From positions 56,720 through 120,719 of the forward strand of contig JAKOYN010000147.1 of assembly GCA_029780415.1 (NCBI GenBank): a DNA stretch of 64,000 bases, given 5' to 3'. Made by a program: the position numbers and the translations under genes. The notes under the pieces were generated by a model. The model did no database searches, was not told the origin of the DNA, and saw only the letters and a program-made list of their open reading frames with translations. Below are positions 44,244 through 52,642 of this stretch, piece after piece; within the stretch, counting starts at the first letter, position 1, and every line of letters starts with the position of its first letter. The stretch comes from RXIX01 sp003989075 (GTDB taxonomy: Bacteria > Pseudomonadota > Gammaproteobacteria > Competibacterales > Competibacteraceae).

Positions 44244-44873
44244 TCAATCGGCGTTGTGGGTGCGCTCGTGACCGGCGGCGCGTCCGGCCTCGAAGGCGCG
44301 GGCGTTGATTTCGGCCAGCGCGGGTTTATGGACGCGAAAACCGTCAACGATACAGGCCTTGAGCATCTCAGCGGGGAAGGGCAGGTAATCGCTGATCGCG
44401 CCGAGCATGATCGTATTGACCATCTTGGGGTTGCCTAGCGCCTCGGCCAGGGCGCCGGCATCGAAGGCATGCACTTCCAGACCAGTCGCGACCAGAGTCG
44501 CCAGCGGATCAGCCGGATAGTCGTATATGCCGGCCGACACTATCGGCGGAGCGATACGCAGGGTGTTGACCATAGCCACGCCATTCGGGCGTAGATGGGG
44601 CCACCAGCGCAGGGCCTCGGCGGCTTCGAAACCGATCAGCAGGTCGGCCTCGCCGGGCTCGATCTGCGGCGAATAGACCCGGGGGCCAAAGCGGACATGG
44701 GAGGAGACGATACCGCCGCGCTGTGCCATGCCGGCGACCTCGGTTTTCTTGACATCGTAACCCTGAGTGAGCGCGGCGCGGGCGAGCATTTCAGCGGCGG
44801 TCATGACGCCCTGGCCGCCGATGCCAACCACCAGGATATTGGTGACGGCGTCCGGATCGCGGTTAGTGCGCAT
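44244..44873 (-). CDS. iorB: Indolepyruvate ferredoxin oxidoreductase, beta subunit
   Basis: A 209-residue gamma-type domain of the 2-oxoacid:ferredoxin oxidoreductase family: NILVVGIGGQGVMTAAEML at the start and KKTEVAGMAQRGGIVSSHVRFG are diagnostic. ATG 44873 lies inside the end of iorA (11-base overlap). Together they oxidise arylpyruvates to arylacetyl-CoA with ferredoxin as acceptor. Confidence 0.94.
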   Translation of the reverse strand: MRTNRDPDAVTNILVVGIGGQGVMTAAEMLARAALTQGYDVKKTEVAGMAQRGGIVSSHVRFGPRVYSPQIEPGEADLLIGFEAAEALRWWPHLRPNGVAMVNTLRIAPPIVSAGIYDYPADPLATLVATGLEVHAFDAGALAEALGNPKMVNTIMLGAISDYLPFPAEMLKACIVDGFRVHKPALAEINARAFEAGRAAGHERTHNAD

Positions 44874-46749
44874 GGCGATGCACCTGGATGGGCTGTGCGG
44901 CCGGCTGGGGTGGCGCGGTGAGCTGAACGATGGCCAGCGGCGCGCAGGTCTCGACGCACATGTGGCAACCGGTGCAGGCGCTGCTGTCAATGCGGGCGAA
45001 GGTCAGCTCTTTGGTCTTGCCGGATTTGGTCGGTGCGGTTTCGCGACGGTCGACGAAGATCGCCGGGCATCCCAGATCGATGCAGTTGCCGCAGCCGGTG
45101 CACTGCTCGTCAATGACCGTATAGGGCTTAAAGCGCTCAAAGCGATCAGTGAGCGAGCAGGGGCGATCGGTGATGATCACCGAGGGCTCGTTCATCTTGA
45201 TTTCTTCGCGCACCAGCTTGACCACATTGGGCAACTGATAGGGGTCGACGGTGCGCACACGCTCGGGACGCACGCCGAGAGCTTCGACCAGCTTGACGAA
45301 GTCGACCCGTGGCGCTTCGACACCGTGCAGATCAAGACCGGTGCCAGGATTTTCCTGGCCGCCAGTCATGCCCACTGAGCGGTTATCGAGCAGCAGTACG
45401 GTGACGTTACCGCGGTTGTAAATCATGTTCAGCAGGCCCTGCATGCCCATATGCAGGAAAGTGGAGTCGCCGATGACCGCGACCAGGTGTTTTTTCTCGT
45501 CGGAGGTGCCGCGCCCCTTGTCCATGCCGTGGGCCATGCTCAGCGAGGCGCCCATGCAGGTGCAGGTGTCAAGGGCGTTCCAGGGATGACCGGCGCCGAG
45601 AGTGTAGCAGCCAATATCGCCGACGATGTTGAGGTTGCGGATGTGGGACAGGGCGAAGTAGGGGCCGAGATGAGGGCAGGAGGCGCACATGGTCGGCGGC
45701 CGTGGAAACACGCCGGTTTGTGCCAGCATCGGTATCGCGACCGGTTCGCCCAGCAGGGGCTTAAGGGCCGGGCGCAGCACATTGGGCGCCAGTTCGCCAA
45801 AGCGCGGCAGCAGGTCCTTGCCGCGCGTGACGATGCCGGCAGCGCGCAGTTCGGTTTCGATCAGCGGCTCGGTTTCCTCAACCACGACCAGGGTATCGAC
45901 CGAGGCGGCGAAGGCGCGCACCTGTTCCAGGGGCAGTGGGTGACTGAAACCGAGCTTAAGCACCGGCGCATTGGGAAAGCTTTCGCGCACATGCATGAAC
46001 GCTGCGCCGGAGGTGATGAAACCGAGGCGGCGATCGGTACCGGTCAGCACCCGGTTCAGGTCGCTGGCTTCGGCGGCGGCGCGCAGGGTTTGGTCGCGCT
46101 GGTGCATCAGGGGCAGACGCGGTTTGGCATTGGCCGGCGTCATCACCCAGCGTTGCGGATTTTTCTGAAAGCCGGGTGCCGGATGCTCGATGCGCTCGCC
46201 GGCGAAGCTGACCATGGCCTTGACGTGGCAGACGCGGGTGGTCATGCGTACGATCACCGGGACCTCATGGACCTCGGAGATCTCGAAGGCGGCCTTAACC
46301 ATTTCATAGGCTTCCTGGGAATCAGCCGGCTCCAGGATGGGCATGTGGCCAAAGCGTCCCCAGTAACGGGAATCCTGCTCATTCTGCGAGGAGGACAGAC
46401 CGACGTCATCGGCGACCACAATCACCAGGCCACCGACCACGCCAGCCAGGGCCTGGGTCATAAACGCATCGGATGCGACGTTCATGCCGACATGCTTCAT
46501 CGCTGCCAGGGCGCGCGATCCGGCCAGCGAAGCGCCAATCGCGACTTCCACCGCGACCTTCTCATTCACCGACCACTCGGAATAGATGTCCGGATAGCGG
46601 GCGATATTTTCCAGGATCTCGGTAGCGGGCGTGCCGGGATAGGCGGCAGCAACCCGGGCGCCGGCCTCCCAGGCCGCACGCGCGACCGCCTCATTGCCCG
46701 AGAGCAGATGACGGTTTTCGACCTTGGCGTGTTGTGCTGGATTGGGCAT
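44863..46749 (-). CDS. iorA: Indolepyruvate ferredoxin oxidoreductase, alpha subunit
   Basis: A 628-residue fused alpha/beta TPP enzyme subunit. The N-terminal part (GNEAVARAAWEAGARVAAAYPGTPATE, split across the pyrimidine-binding domain), the TPP-binding segment with GDSTFLHMGMQGLLN and NRSVGMTGGQ, and a C-terminal two-cluster ferredoxin domain (CTGCGNCIDLGCP and CTGCHMCVETC) are present. First gene of the long iorAB-liv-CBS-paaK run. Confidence 0.95.
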   Translation of the reverse strand: MPNPAQHAKVENRHLLSGNEAVARAAWEAGARVAAAYPGTPATEILENIARYPDIYSEWSVNEKVAVEVAIGASLAGSRALAAMKHVGMNVASDAFMTQALAGVVGGLVIVVADDVGLSSSQNEQDSRYWGRFGHMPILEPADSQEAYEMVKAAFEISEVHEVPVIVRMTTRVCHVKAMVSFAGERIEHPAPGFQKNPQRWVMTPANAKPRLPLMHQRDQTLRAAAEASDLNRVLTGTDRRLGFITSGAAFMHVRESFPNAPVLKLGFSHPLPLEQVRAFAASVDTLVVVEETEPLIETELRAAGIVTRGKDLLPRFGELAPNVLRPALKPLLGEPVAIPMLAQTGVFPRPPTMCASCPHLGPYFALSHIRNLNIVGDIGCYTLGAGHPWNALDTCTCMGASLSMAHGMDKGRGTSDEKKHLVAVIGDSTFLHMGMQGLLNMIYNRGNVTVLLLDNRSVGMTGGQENPGTGLDLHGVEAPRVDFVKLVEALGVRPERVRTVDPYQLPNVVKLVREEIKMNEPSVIITDRPCSLTDRFERFKPYTVIDEQCTGCGNCIDLGCPAIFVDRRETAPTKSGKTKELTFARIDSSACTGCHMCVETCAPLAIVQLTAPPQPAAQPIQVHRHAH

Positions 46750-46874
46750 TCAAACAAACCTCGCGGAAAAACGGATCGGCGGTACAGGGGAGTCAGGGCG
46801 AAGGCGCAACGCTGACTGAAACGGAAAGTTTAGCGATTCCCGCGCGGCCTAAACAGGGAGCGCGCCACAGGGAA

Positions 46875-47912
46875 TTAGCGTGGCTCTGCTGCTGGTGCAG
46901 CAGACTTATCGATATCCTTCTGTTTTTCCAATGCTTCCAACCGGTTCTGCAGGGCTTGGCACTGCTGCTGCACCGTGTCAAACGCGGCGCGCAGGGTTTC
47001 CTGTTCATGTACAGCCTGTCGATAGCGCTCTTCGCTGGCCTGCTGTGCGGTGCGCGCCCGCTCCAGTTCGGTGCGCAGGGCCTGCTGGCGGTCCTCGGCG
47101 ATGGCCTGAGCACGCAGGGCCTCGTGAGTCTCACGCTGGTGGGCAGTCAACTGTGTCTGCAAGGCGGTTTCACGCTGCCGCCAATCCTGCCGATCCGCCG
47201 TGAATACCTGACGTTCTGCAGCGTGCTCGGTGCGCAATTGATCAAGCAGACGCATGAGGCGGGTTTCATTGGCTTCACCGCGCGCCTGTTCGGCGACCAG
47301 CCGCTGCTCGGCCTCGGTGCGCTGCCGTTCGTGATCGCGACGCAACTGGTGCAGGAGTGCATCAAGCTGGGTAAGACGGGCGGCGGCTTCCTCACGTACC
47401 TGGGCCTGTTCGGCAGCAGCGGCTTCGGCACGCTGCTCAGCAGCGGCGATGGCGGCTTCGGCGGCGGCACGCCGTTCCCGTTCCCGTAGCACATCGGCCT
47501 GCAATTCCCGTGCTGCGTGTTCGGCACACTCGCGTGCCTGTCGCTGCGCCTCGGCCTCGGCGATGGCCTGCTGTTCCTTCTCCAGAGCTGCGGTGCGCGC
47601 CTGTTCGGCCGCAGCAACCGCCTGTTCAGCAGCCAGGCGCTGCTCGACAAAGGCTGCTTCGGCCTGCTGCACAGCGACGCGCCAGAAGGATTCCAGCGCC
47701 GCAGCCACGGCCTCGGGAATTGCTGGCGGCAGAATCGCGTGGGGTGAATCGGCCAGCGTCTGTTGCCAGCGCTTCAAATGGTCGCTGATGGTGGTGTTGC
47801 TGCCGGTGCCGAGTAGTTCGCGCACCCGTTGAATCGTGGGATTCAGGCCGCGACTCAATAAGGTCTCGGCGGCTTCGCTGACATCTTCGTAACGGATACC
47901 GGCACGACCCAT
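46875..47912 (-). CDS. KfrA-like DNA-binding coiled-coil protein
   Basis: A 345-residue protein with a KfrA N-terminal DNA-binding domain (RYEDVSEAAETLLSRG, then PTIQRVRELLGTGSNTTISD) and a very long Ala/Glu/Gln/Arg coiled coil (about residues 70-330). KfrA proteins are best known from plasmids as autoregulated, filament-like DNA binders; chromosomal copies are of unknown role. ATG 47912 begins the DNA-binding domain. The stop is 126 bases before iorA on the same strand. The 270 bases upstream are strikingly AT-rich. Confidence 0.85.
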   Translation of the reverse strand: MGRAGIRYEDVSEAAETLLSRGLNPTIQRVRELLGTGSNTTISDHLKRWQQTLADSPHAILPPAIPEAVAAALESFWRVAVQQAEAAFVEQRLAAEQAVAAAEQARTAALEKEQQAIAEAEAQRQARECAEHAARELQADVLRERERRAAAEAAIAAAEQRAEAAAAEQAQVREEAAARLTQLDALLHQLRRDHERQRTEAEQRLVAEQARGEANETRLMRLLDQLRTEHAAERQVFTADRQDWRQRETALQTQLTAHQRETHEALRAQAIAEDRQQALRTELERARTAQQASEERYRQAVHEQETLRAAFDTVQQQCQALQNRLEALEKQKDIDKSAAPAAEPR

Positions 47913-48105
47913 CGTGGAATGCTCCTGACTGGACAGGGAGAAGAAAAACACATTCTAACGCATTCCAGGGTATTTCGTTCGAAAAAAATGATTACATAAA
48001 ACGTATTTTTACGTTCTTTTTTAGATAAAAATTCAAGATAATTCCCATTATCAGGAATTTTATAATCAGCGACGCTAATCGCGCTAACAGGCTTCACAGA
48101 ACACG

Positions 48106-48145
48106 AAAAATCCCCCGTGACTACCGGAATCAGTCACGGGGGATT
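48106..48145 (-). terminator. Rho-independent terminator of the KaiC-like/PEP-synthase-like gene
   Basis: On the minus strand a 14-bp perfect stem (48145-48132 with 48122-48109) around a 9-base loop is followed by TTTTT. It lies about 40 bases after the stop at 48186. The remaining 190 bases up to 47912 are AT-rich and hold no gene I can see. Confidence 0.9.
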
Positions 48146-48185
48146 GGCAAATCCGTGCAGCGCAGTCTGGCGGTCGAAAAAATAC

Positions 48186-50804
48186 CTACGGTACATCAAG
48201 ATAACAAAACACGTTCTGCTTCAGCGTATTCGCGTTCAACCGCAGTACCGCCTGGCACTGCGCGTTCGGCAGATCAATCACTCGCACGCAATCCGACCAG
48301 TTCACCGCATTCGGCAACAGCTCAGCCAGACAATTGGGCTGCTGATCAAAAAAAGCTGTATTCAATTTATTATCCTGCCGCTGTGGAAACAGCGCCAAAT
48401 AGAGAATATCGGTCTCGACCAGATCGCTGAAAAAATGTGTACCCAGTGACACATCAGGAACCAAGCCATTCTGCATAGTCACCATCTCACACAGCACCGC
48501 CACATTGTTGATTTCCGCAAACCGCACGGGCACGCCCAGTTCCGGCGAAGTTGTTCCCCAGCGTCCCGGACCAATCAGCAGCATCGACTTAGCAGCGTGT
48601 GTTCCCCGCAACCGTGTAATTTGCCCAATAAGACGGGCAATCTTATGTCGATCATTCAATGAAAGTTGGCTGTAAACCGCTGGGATCACATAAATAAGTC
48701 GATCAAGCGTGCCAATCCGACTGTGACCAATCACCGCACCGTGTGTTTCAATCACCAACCGTTCTGGAGCAATCAATGCCGGTGGATTGGCAATCGTACC
48801 CGCCTCGCGAACCTGAAATGGCCGGCATTGCACCAAATCGATCCGGTAGTGCTGTTCATCGATAAAATTAGCGGTGAATTCCACATCAACTGGGTAATCA
48901 TAGGCCTGCTGCAGAATTTTGAGCATCTCGCGCAGATCAGCTACGAACGATGTACCGCGTAGCAGATATTCAAAAGTCAGCACCCAGGGAAACACATCCT
49001 TCATGCCCCGTTCCCGAGCCCGCTGCTCCAGTTCATCGTCCACCGTCGCCAACAACGCTAACGGCAGTTCTGGACTGTGCCTAACCACCTCAGAAAACTG
49101 CCGAGTAGTCAACTGATTATCTTCCAGATCCAGTACATCGATCCGCTTTTGCGCGTATTGGCGCACGCTGTCGAAATTACTTTCTGGGCGCCGCTCCGGA
49201 TCACTCAGTGACACCACCCGCGTATAGTCATCATCAGAACGATCCACTGCCCGCGTGCCCAGACCCATCACCAGTCGTACCATACCCATAGCCGGATCGA
49301 TCTGTTCACTCCATACATATGGATTAAATGACAAACCCACACCCGCCATGTGCGGATAAAACAGATTACCCTGCCGGACCCCGGATACCCGTTGCACCAG
49401 TACACCCATTTGCTCATCACGGTCCAGAATCCCCCGCCGTGCCCGATATTGCAACGCCCGCTCACTCATGGTGCTAGCATAAATAGTGCGCACCGCCGAA
49501 ATTAAATCCTCCAGCCGCTTCTCGCGCGGTCCCTGATTGACGCAGAACACGCTGTCGTATTTGCCGGCAAAGGCATTGCCAAAGTTATCCTCCAGCAGAC
49601 TGCTGGAGCGGACGATAATCGGCGACTGGCCGAAGTAGTCCAGCATGTCGGAGAACTGTTGCAGGATATAATCGGGAAAATCACCGCGCAGGATACGACG
49701 CCGTGCAGTTTCCGCTCCATCCAGGAAGGTCGCCGGATTCTTCTGCTTCTCCCGTACCCACCAGCAGCCATTACGTACCAGATAGGTATAAAACACGTCC
49801 GAACCGATAAAGAAAGAATCGTGGATTTCCAGCAACTCGCGCCAGCGCGAATCGGTCTGCTTTAGAATCGCCCGCGCCAGCAACACACCCACTGCTTTAC
49901 CGCCAATCAGGCCAGTACCAATCATCCGTCGCTTGATATCCAGAATATCGCCCAAGGTCAGATAGCGCTCAGCCAGTCTGATCACCCGCTCATCCCGTGA
50001 TACCGTCATCCGCAGGGTATGTTGCAACAGATCACGGGCTAGATCGGCGCAATGCATCTGATCACGTTGCGCCTCCAGCACTTCCTCGACTTCTAGGAAG
50101 GTACGATTCCAGATATCCAGACGTGGATCATTCGTTTTTAGGCCACTCCAGGGCGTCAGCGTCAGAATCTCGGCAATGGTGATACTATCGGCAACCGGCA
50201 TAAAATCATCACCGCACCAGACGTGCAGCATGTGCATGGTCGGTGAGTAGCGCTGCTGCACCTTCAGCGGCCGCACATACCATTCATTGCGATGCCGATA
50301 AACATCGTTGAATAACTGTGTCGTCTCAAGAATCGGCGCAGTCGCATGGAAGGAATGATGACCACGCAACAGCGCGAAATAAGCGACCGTTTCCAGATCA
50401 TACAAATACGGGCAGGTCAGCATGAAGAAATTGCCCAGCATCTGGTCGCTATACCAATCCGCCGCCAGATCAGACAGACAGTCGAACACGTAATATGCGC
50501 CCCGACCTGTACGCTCGATGGTGTTATGAATTGCAGTCAGGAACGGCTCGAAACCCTCGCCCGGATCCAGCACCCGCACATCCACACCCGGCCCTTCGGC
50601 GACGAGCGCCGCATGGCGGGCAAAGTGAAAATACACCAGCTTACGAGCCTTTTCGCGTGCGTATCGGCAAAACGGTTCCACTAGAGGGCGATAATCATCC
50701 ACACTGTCTACCTGCCAGACGATATTATCGCCCGCCATCACCCCCCGGAACACCCGATCCAGACCACTCAGCCCAGTACTGACTTGTGCATCAATCGCCG
50801 CCAT
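48186..50804 (-). CDS. Fusion of a KaiC/RadA-like domain with a PEP-synthase-like ATP-grasp domain
   Basis: An 872-residue cytoplasmic protein. Residues about 6-240 look like a RecA/KaiC-like fold that begins STGLSGLDRVF but has no GKT/S in its P-loop position (GDNIVWQVDSVDDY). From about 370 on it resembles the ATP-binding N domain of pyruvate phosphate dikinase/PEP synthase: SPIIVRSSSLLEDNFGNAF and GKYDSVF, later ERGMKDVFPWVLTFEYLLRG. The phospho-His and PEP-binding domains are lacking, so it cannot make PEP alone. ATG 50804 is preceded by GGGGAG. Own terminator; base composition less GC-rich than neighbours. Family members are labelled PEP/pyruvate-binding; role unknown. Confidence 0.7.
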   Translation of the reverse strand: MAAIDAQVSTGLSGLDRVFRGVMAGDNIVWQVDSVDDYRPLVEPFCRYAREKARKLVYFHFARHAALVAEGPGVDVRVLDPGEGFEPFLTAIHNTIERTGRGAYYVFDCLSDLAADWYSDQMLGNFFMLTCPYLYDLETVAYFALLRGHHSFHATAPILETTQLFNDVYRHRNEWYVRPLKVQQRYSPTMHMLHVWCGDDFMPVADSITIAEILTLTPWSGLKTNDPRLDIWNRTFLEVEEVLEAQRDQMHCADLARDLLQHTLRMTVSRDERVIRLAERYLTLGDILDIKRRMIGTGLIGGKAVGVLLARAILKQTDSRWRELLEIHDSFFIGSDVFYTYLVRNGCWWVREKQKNPATFLDGAETARRRILRGDFPDYILQQFSDMLDYFGQSPIIVRSSSLLEDNFGNAFAGKYDSVFCVNQGPREKRLEDLISAVRTIYASTMSERALQYRARRGILDRDEQMGVLVQRVSGVRQGNLFYPHMAGVGLSFNPYVWSEQIDPAMGMVRLVMGLGTRAVDRSDDDYTRVVSLSDPERRPESNFDSVRQYAQKRIDVLDLEDNQLTTRQFSEVVRHSPELPLALLATVDDELEQRARERGMKDVFPWVLTFEYLLRGTSFVADLREMLKILQQAYDYPVDVEFTANFIDEQHYRIDLVQCRPFQVREAGTIANPPALIAPERLVIETHGAVIGHSRIGTLDRLIYVIPAVYSQLSLNDRHKIARLIGQITRLRGTHAAKSMLLIGPGRWGTTSPELGVPVRFAEINNVAVLCEMVTMQNGLVPDVSLGTHFFSDLVETDILYLALFPQRQDNKLNTAFFDQQPNCLAELLPNAVNWSDCVRVIDLPNAQCQAVLRLNANTLKQNVFCYLDVP

Positions 50805-50847
50805 CACCTGCTCCCCTGTTCATCCATTTAGAATCCGAGCCTTTCAC

Positions 50848-51063
50848 CTACGCAACCCGTTCCAGACAGGCCACTTCGGTGAAGTTTTCAGGCTCGATTC
50901 GCGCTTCATCGCAGGTGCCAGCCTTTGACCGTGCAAATCTTCTAGCACAATCAGATCGGCATTTTTCACCAGAGCCGTGTTGGTAACCAAACTCAACCGC
51001 TAATGGCCCGCGCTGGTCAGCGGTTGGATAGAAGCGGAATTTAAATACCTTGAGTCGATTCAC
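50848..51063 (-). pseudogene. Decayed TnpB (IS200/IS605 family) remnant
   Basis: From GTG 51063 the frame reads MNRLKVFKFRFYPTADQR, the typical TnpB N-terminus. After about 26 codons the similarity moves to the next frame, where ALVKNADLIVLEDLHG matches the TnpB segment around the second RuvC acidic residue. So an internal deletion and a frameshift have removed most of the gene, and only about 70 codons remain of some 400. No TnpA, left/right end hairpin or omega RNA could be identified. Confidence 0.7.
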
Positions 51064-51296
51064 TACGCACCCTGCAACATATCGCGCAAACCAAGCCCTA
51101 AAACCGGCGCGAATCATCTACTAAAATCCGCCGGCTCCGGGAATCGAGCCCATCACCGAGAGGGCTGGGGCACGACAAGGCCCTACGCATCCACTCAAGC
51201 CAGCGGGGTCGTCGCGCATCCCGGCGCACTTTTGATGATGATAACCGATAAACTGCTGCCATCACCTTGCCGAATCCGCCGAAAAGAGCCAGTTAC
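51064..51296. other. Gap between tnpB remnant and recombinase gene
   Basis: 233 bases without a supported gene. It includes AAGAG before the recombinase ATG. I looked for a tRNA 3' end that could serve as an attachment site and for end hairpins of an insertion sequence and did not find either. Confidence 0.5.
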
Positions 51297-52499
51297 ATGA
51301 CACCGCCGCCCATCACGCTCCCGGTCGCTCAGCAGGCCCTGCCCCTGCCCCTGGAACGTTTGCAGCTACTGCAGCTACCCGCAGCACTCGACGGTCACGC
51401 CGGCGGGAATCGCGCCGGGCCGGATGTAGTCTGCCAACTGGCAGCCGGCAACGATCTTGAAGCCATTCAGGTCTGGCTGGCCGAGTTTCACGATTCGCCG
51501 CAAACCCTGCGCGCCTACCGCAAGGAAGCCGAACGCCTGCTGCTCTGGGCACTGCTGGAACGCGGCAAGCCCCTATCCAGCCTAACCCGCGAGGATTGCC
51601 TGCTGTACGAGGTGTTTCTAGCCGATCCGCAGCCGCACGCCCGCTGGTGCGGGCAGAAGGCGCCACGCTTCAGCGCCCGGTGGCGACCGTTCCTGGGACC
51701 CCTGCAGGCGGTCAGTTGCAAACAGGCCATGCTGATCATCAACGCCCTGTTCAGCTATCTGGTCAAGGCCGGCTATCTGGCGGGTAATCCGCTGGCGCTG
51801 GCCCGTCACCGCGGCCGTAATCCACAGCCTCTGCGTCAAGTGGAACGCTTCCTGGAACAGGATCAATGGCAGGCTCTGCTGGCCACCGTTGACAACCTGC
51901 CGCGTACAACCGAGCGTGAATGCCAACACCATGCCCGCGCCCGCTATCTGGTAGCCCTGCTTTATCTGCTCGGTCCCCGGGTGAGTGAAGTTGCACAACA
52001 CAGCATGGGCAGTTTTGTCCGCGTCCGCGGCCGCTGGTGGTGGCAGGTGGTGGGCAAGGGTCGTAAGGAAGCACGCGTACCGGTCAACCAGGACATGCTT
52101 AATGCCTTAAGTGACTACCGCCGCTTTTATGGCCTGCCACCCCTGCCCGCTCCGGATGAAACCACACCTTTGGTGCTGAATCTCAAGGGCAAGGCCGGCA
52201 TTGGCGACAACATGATCTATCGCATCGTCAAGGATCTGGTCACCCGGGCAGCAGCGCGCATGGAACCTACTGACCCTCATCAGGCCGACAAGCTGCGCCG
52301 CGCCTCCACGCACTGGGTCCGTCATACCAGCATCACCCATCAGGCTGATGCCGGCATCAGCCTGCAATTCCTGCAGCGCAACGCCCGCCACGCCCGCATC
52401 GATACCCCCGGCCTTTATCTCCACGCCGAGGAAAAGGAATGGCATGAAACCATGGAACGCCATCGATTAAAGGAACAGGGAAAGAAAAATAAGCAGTAA
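51297..52499 (+). CDS. Tyrosine recombinase/integrase
   Basis: A 400-residue site-specific recombinase. A core-binding (SAM-like) domain covers about 60-170 (SPQTLRAYRKEAERLLLW). The catalytic set is complete: Arg228 (LLGPRVSE), Lys254 (VGKGRKE), His339 and Arg342 (THWVRHTS), His365 (NARHAR) and the nucleophile Tyr374 (GLYLH). A Trp-rich strand RGRWWWQVVGKG is as in XerC-like integrases. ATG 51297 has AAGAG eight bases upstream; an in-frame TTG at 51267 is less likely. It may be a remnant of an integrated element or a resident recombinase. Confidence 0.9.
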   Translation: MTPPPITLPVAQQALPLPLERLQLLQLPAALDGHAGGNRAGPDVVCQLAAGNDLEAIQVWLAEFHDSPQTLRAYRKEAERLLLWALLERGKPLSSLTREDCLLYEVFLADPQPHARWCGQKAPRFSARWRPFLGPLQAVSCKQAMLIINALFSYLVKAGYLAGNPLALARHRGRNPQPLRQVERFLEQDQWQALLATVDNLPRTTERECQHHARARYLVALLYLLGPRVSEVAQHSMGSFVRVRGRWWWQVVGKGRKEARVPVNQDMLNALSDYRRFYGLPPLPAPDETTPLVLNLKGKAGIGDNMIYRIVKDLVTRAAARMEPTDPHQADKLRRASTHWVRHTSITHQADAGISLQFLQRNARHARIDTPGLYLHAEEKEWHETMERHRLKEQGKKNKQ

Positions 52500-52642
52500 C
52501 GCCAAGCTCTCAAAAGCCTGCCCGCCAGACACAAAATGATTCACTGAGCTAAACTCCTATCGCCCGGTATCGACCTGAACAGGCCAACGCCGGGCAATCC
52601 GTGCTTTATCAAAAACAGTTCAAAAATCAGGAAAATCCCCGT

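Noticed and set aside
45451..46815. A 454-codon plus-strand open frame
   Set aside because: Antisense shadow of iorA, which carries clear TPP and ferredoxin motifs.
46793..47489. Plus-strand frames of 251 and 107 codons before and over the KfrA-like gene
   Set aside because: They lie opposite the coiled-coil region; the hydrophobic look of the longer one comes from antisense Ala/Glu/Gln codons.
51064..51296. Possible tRNA or attachment site beside the recombinase gene
   Set aside because: No cloverleaf, no TTCGA-type T-loop with CCA, and no direct repeat pair could be found.
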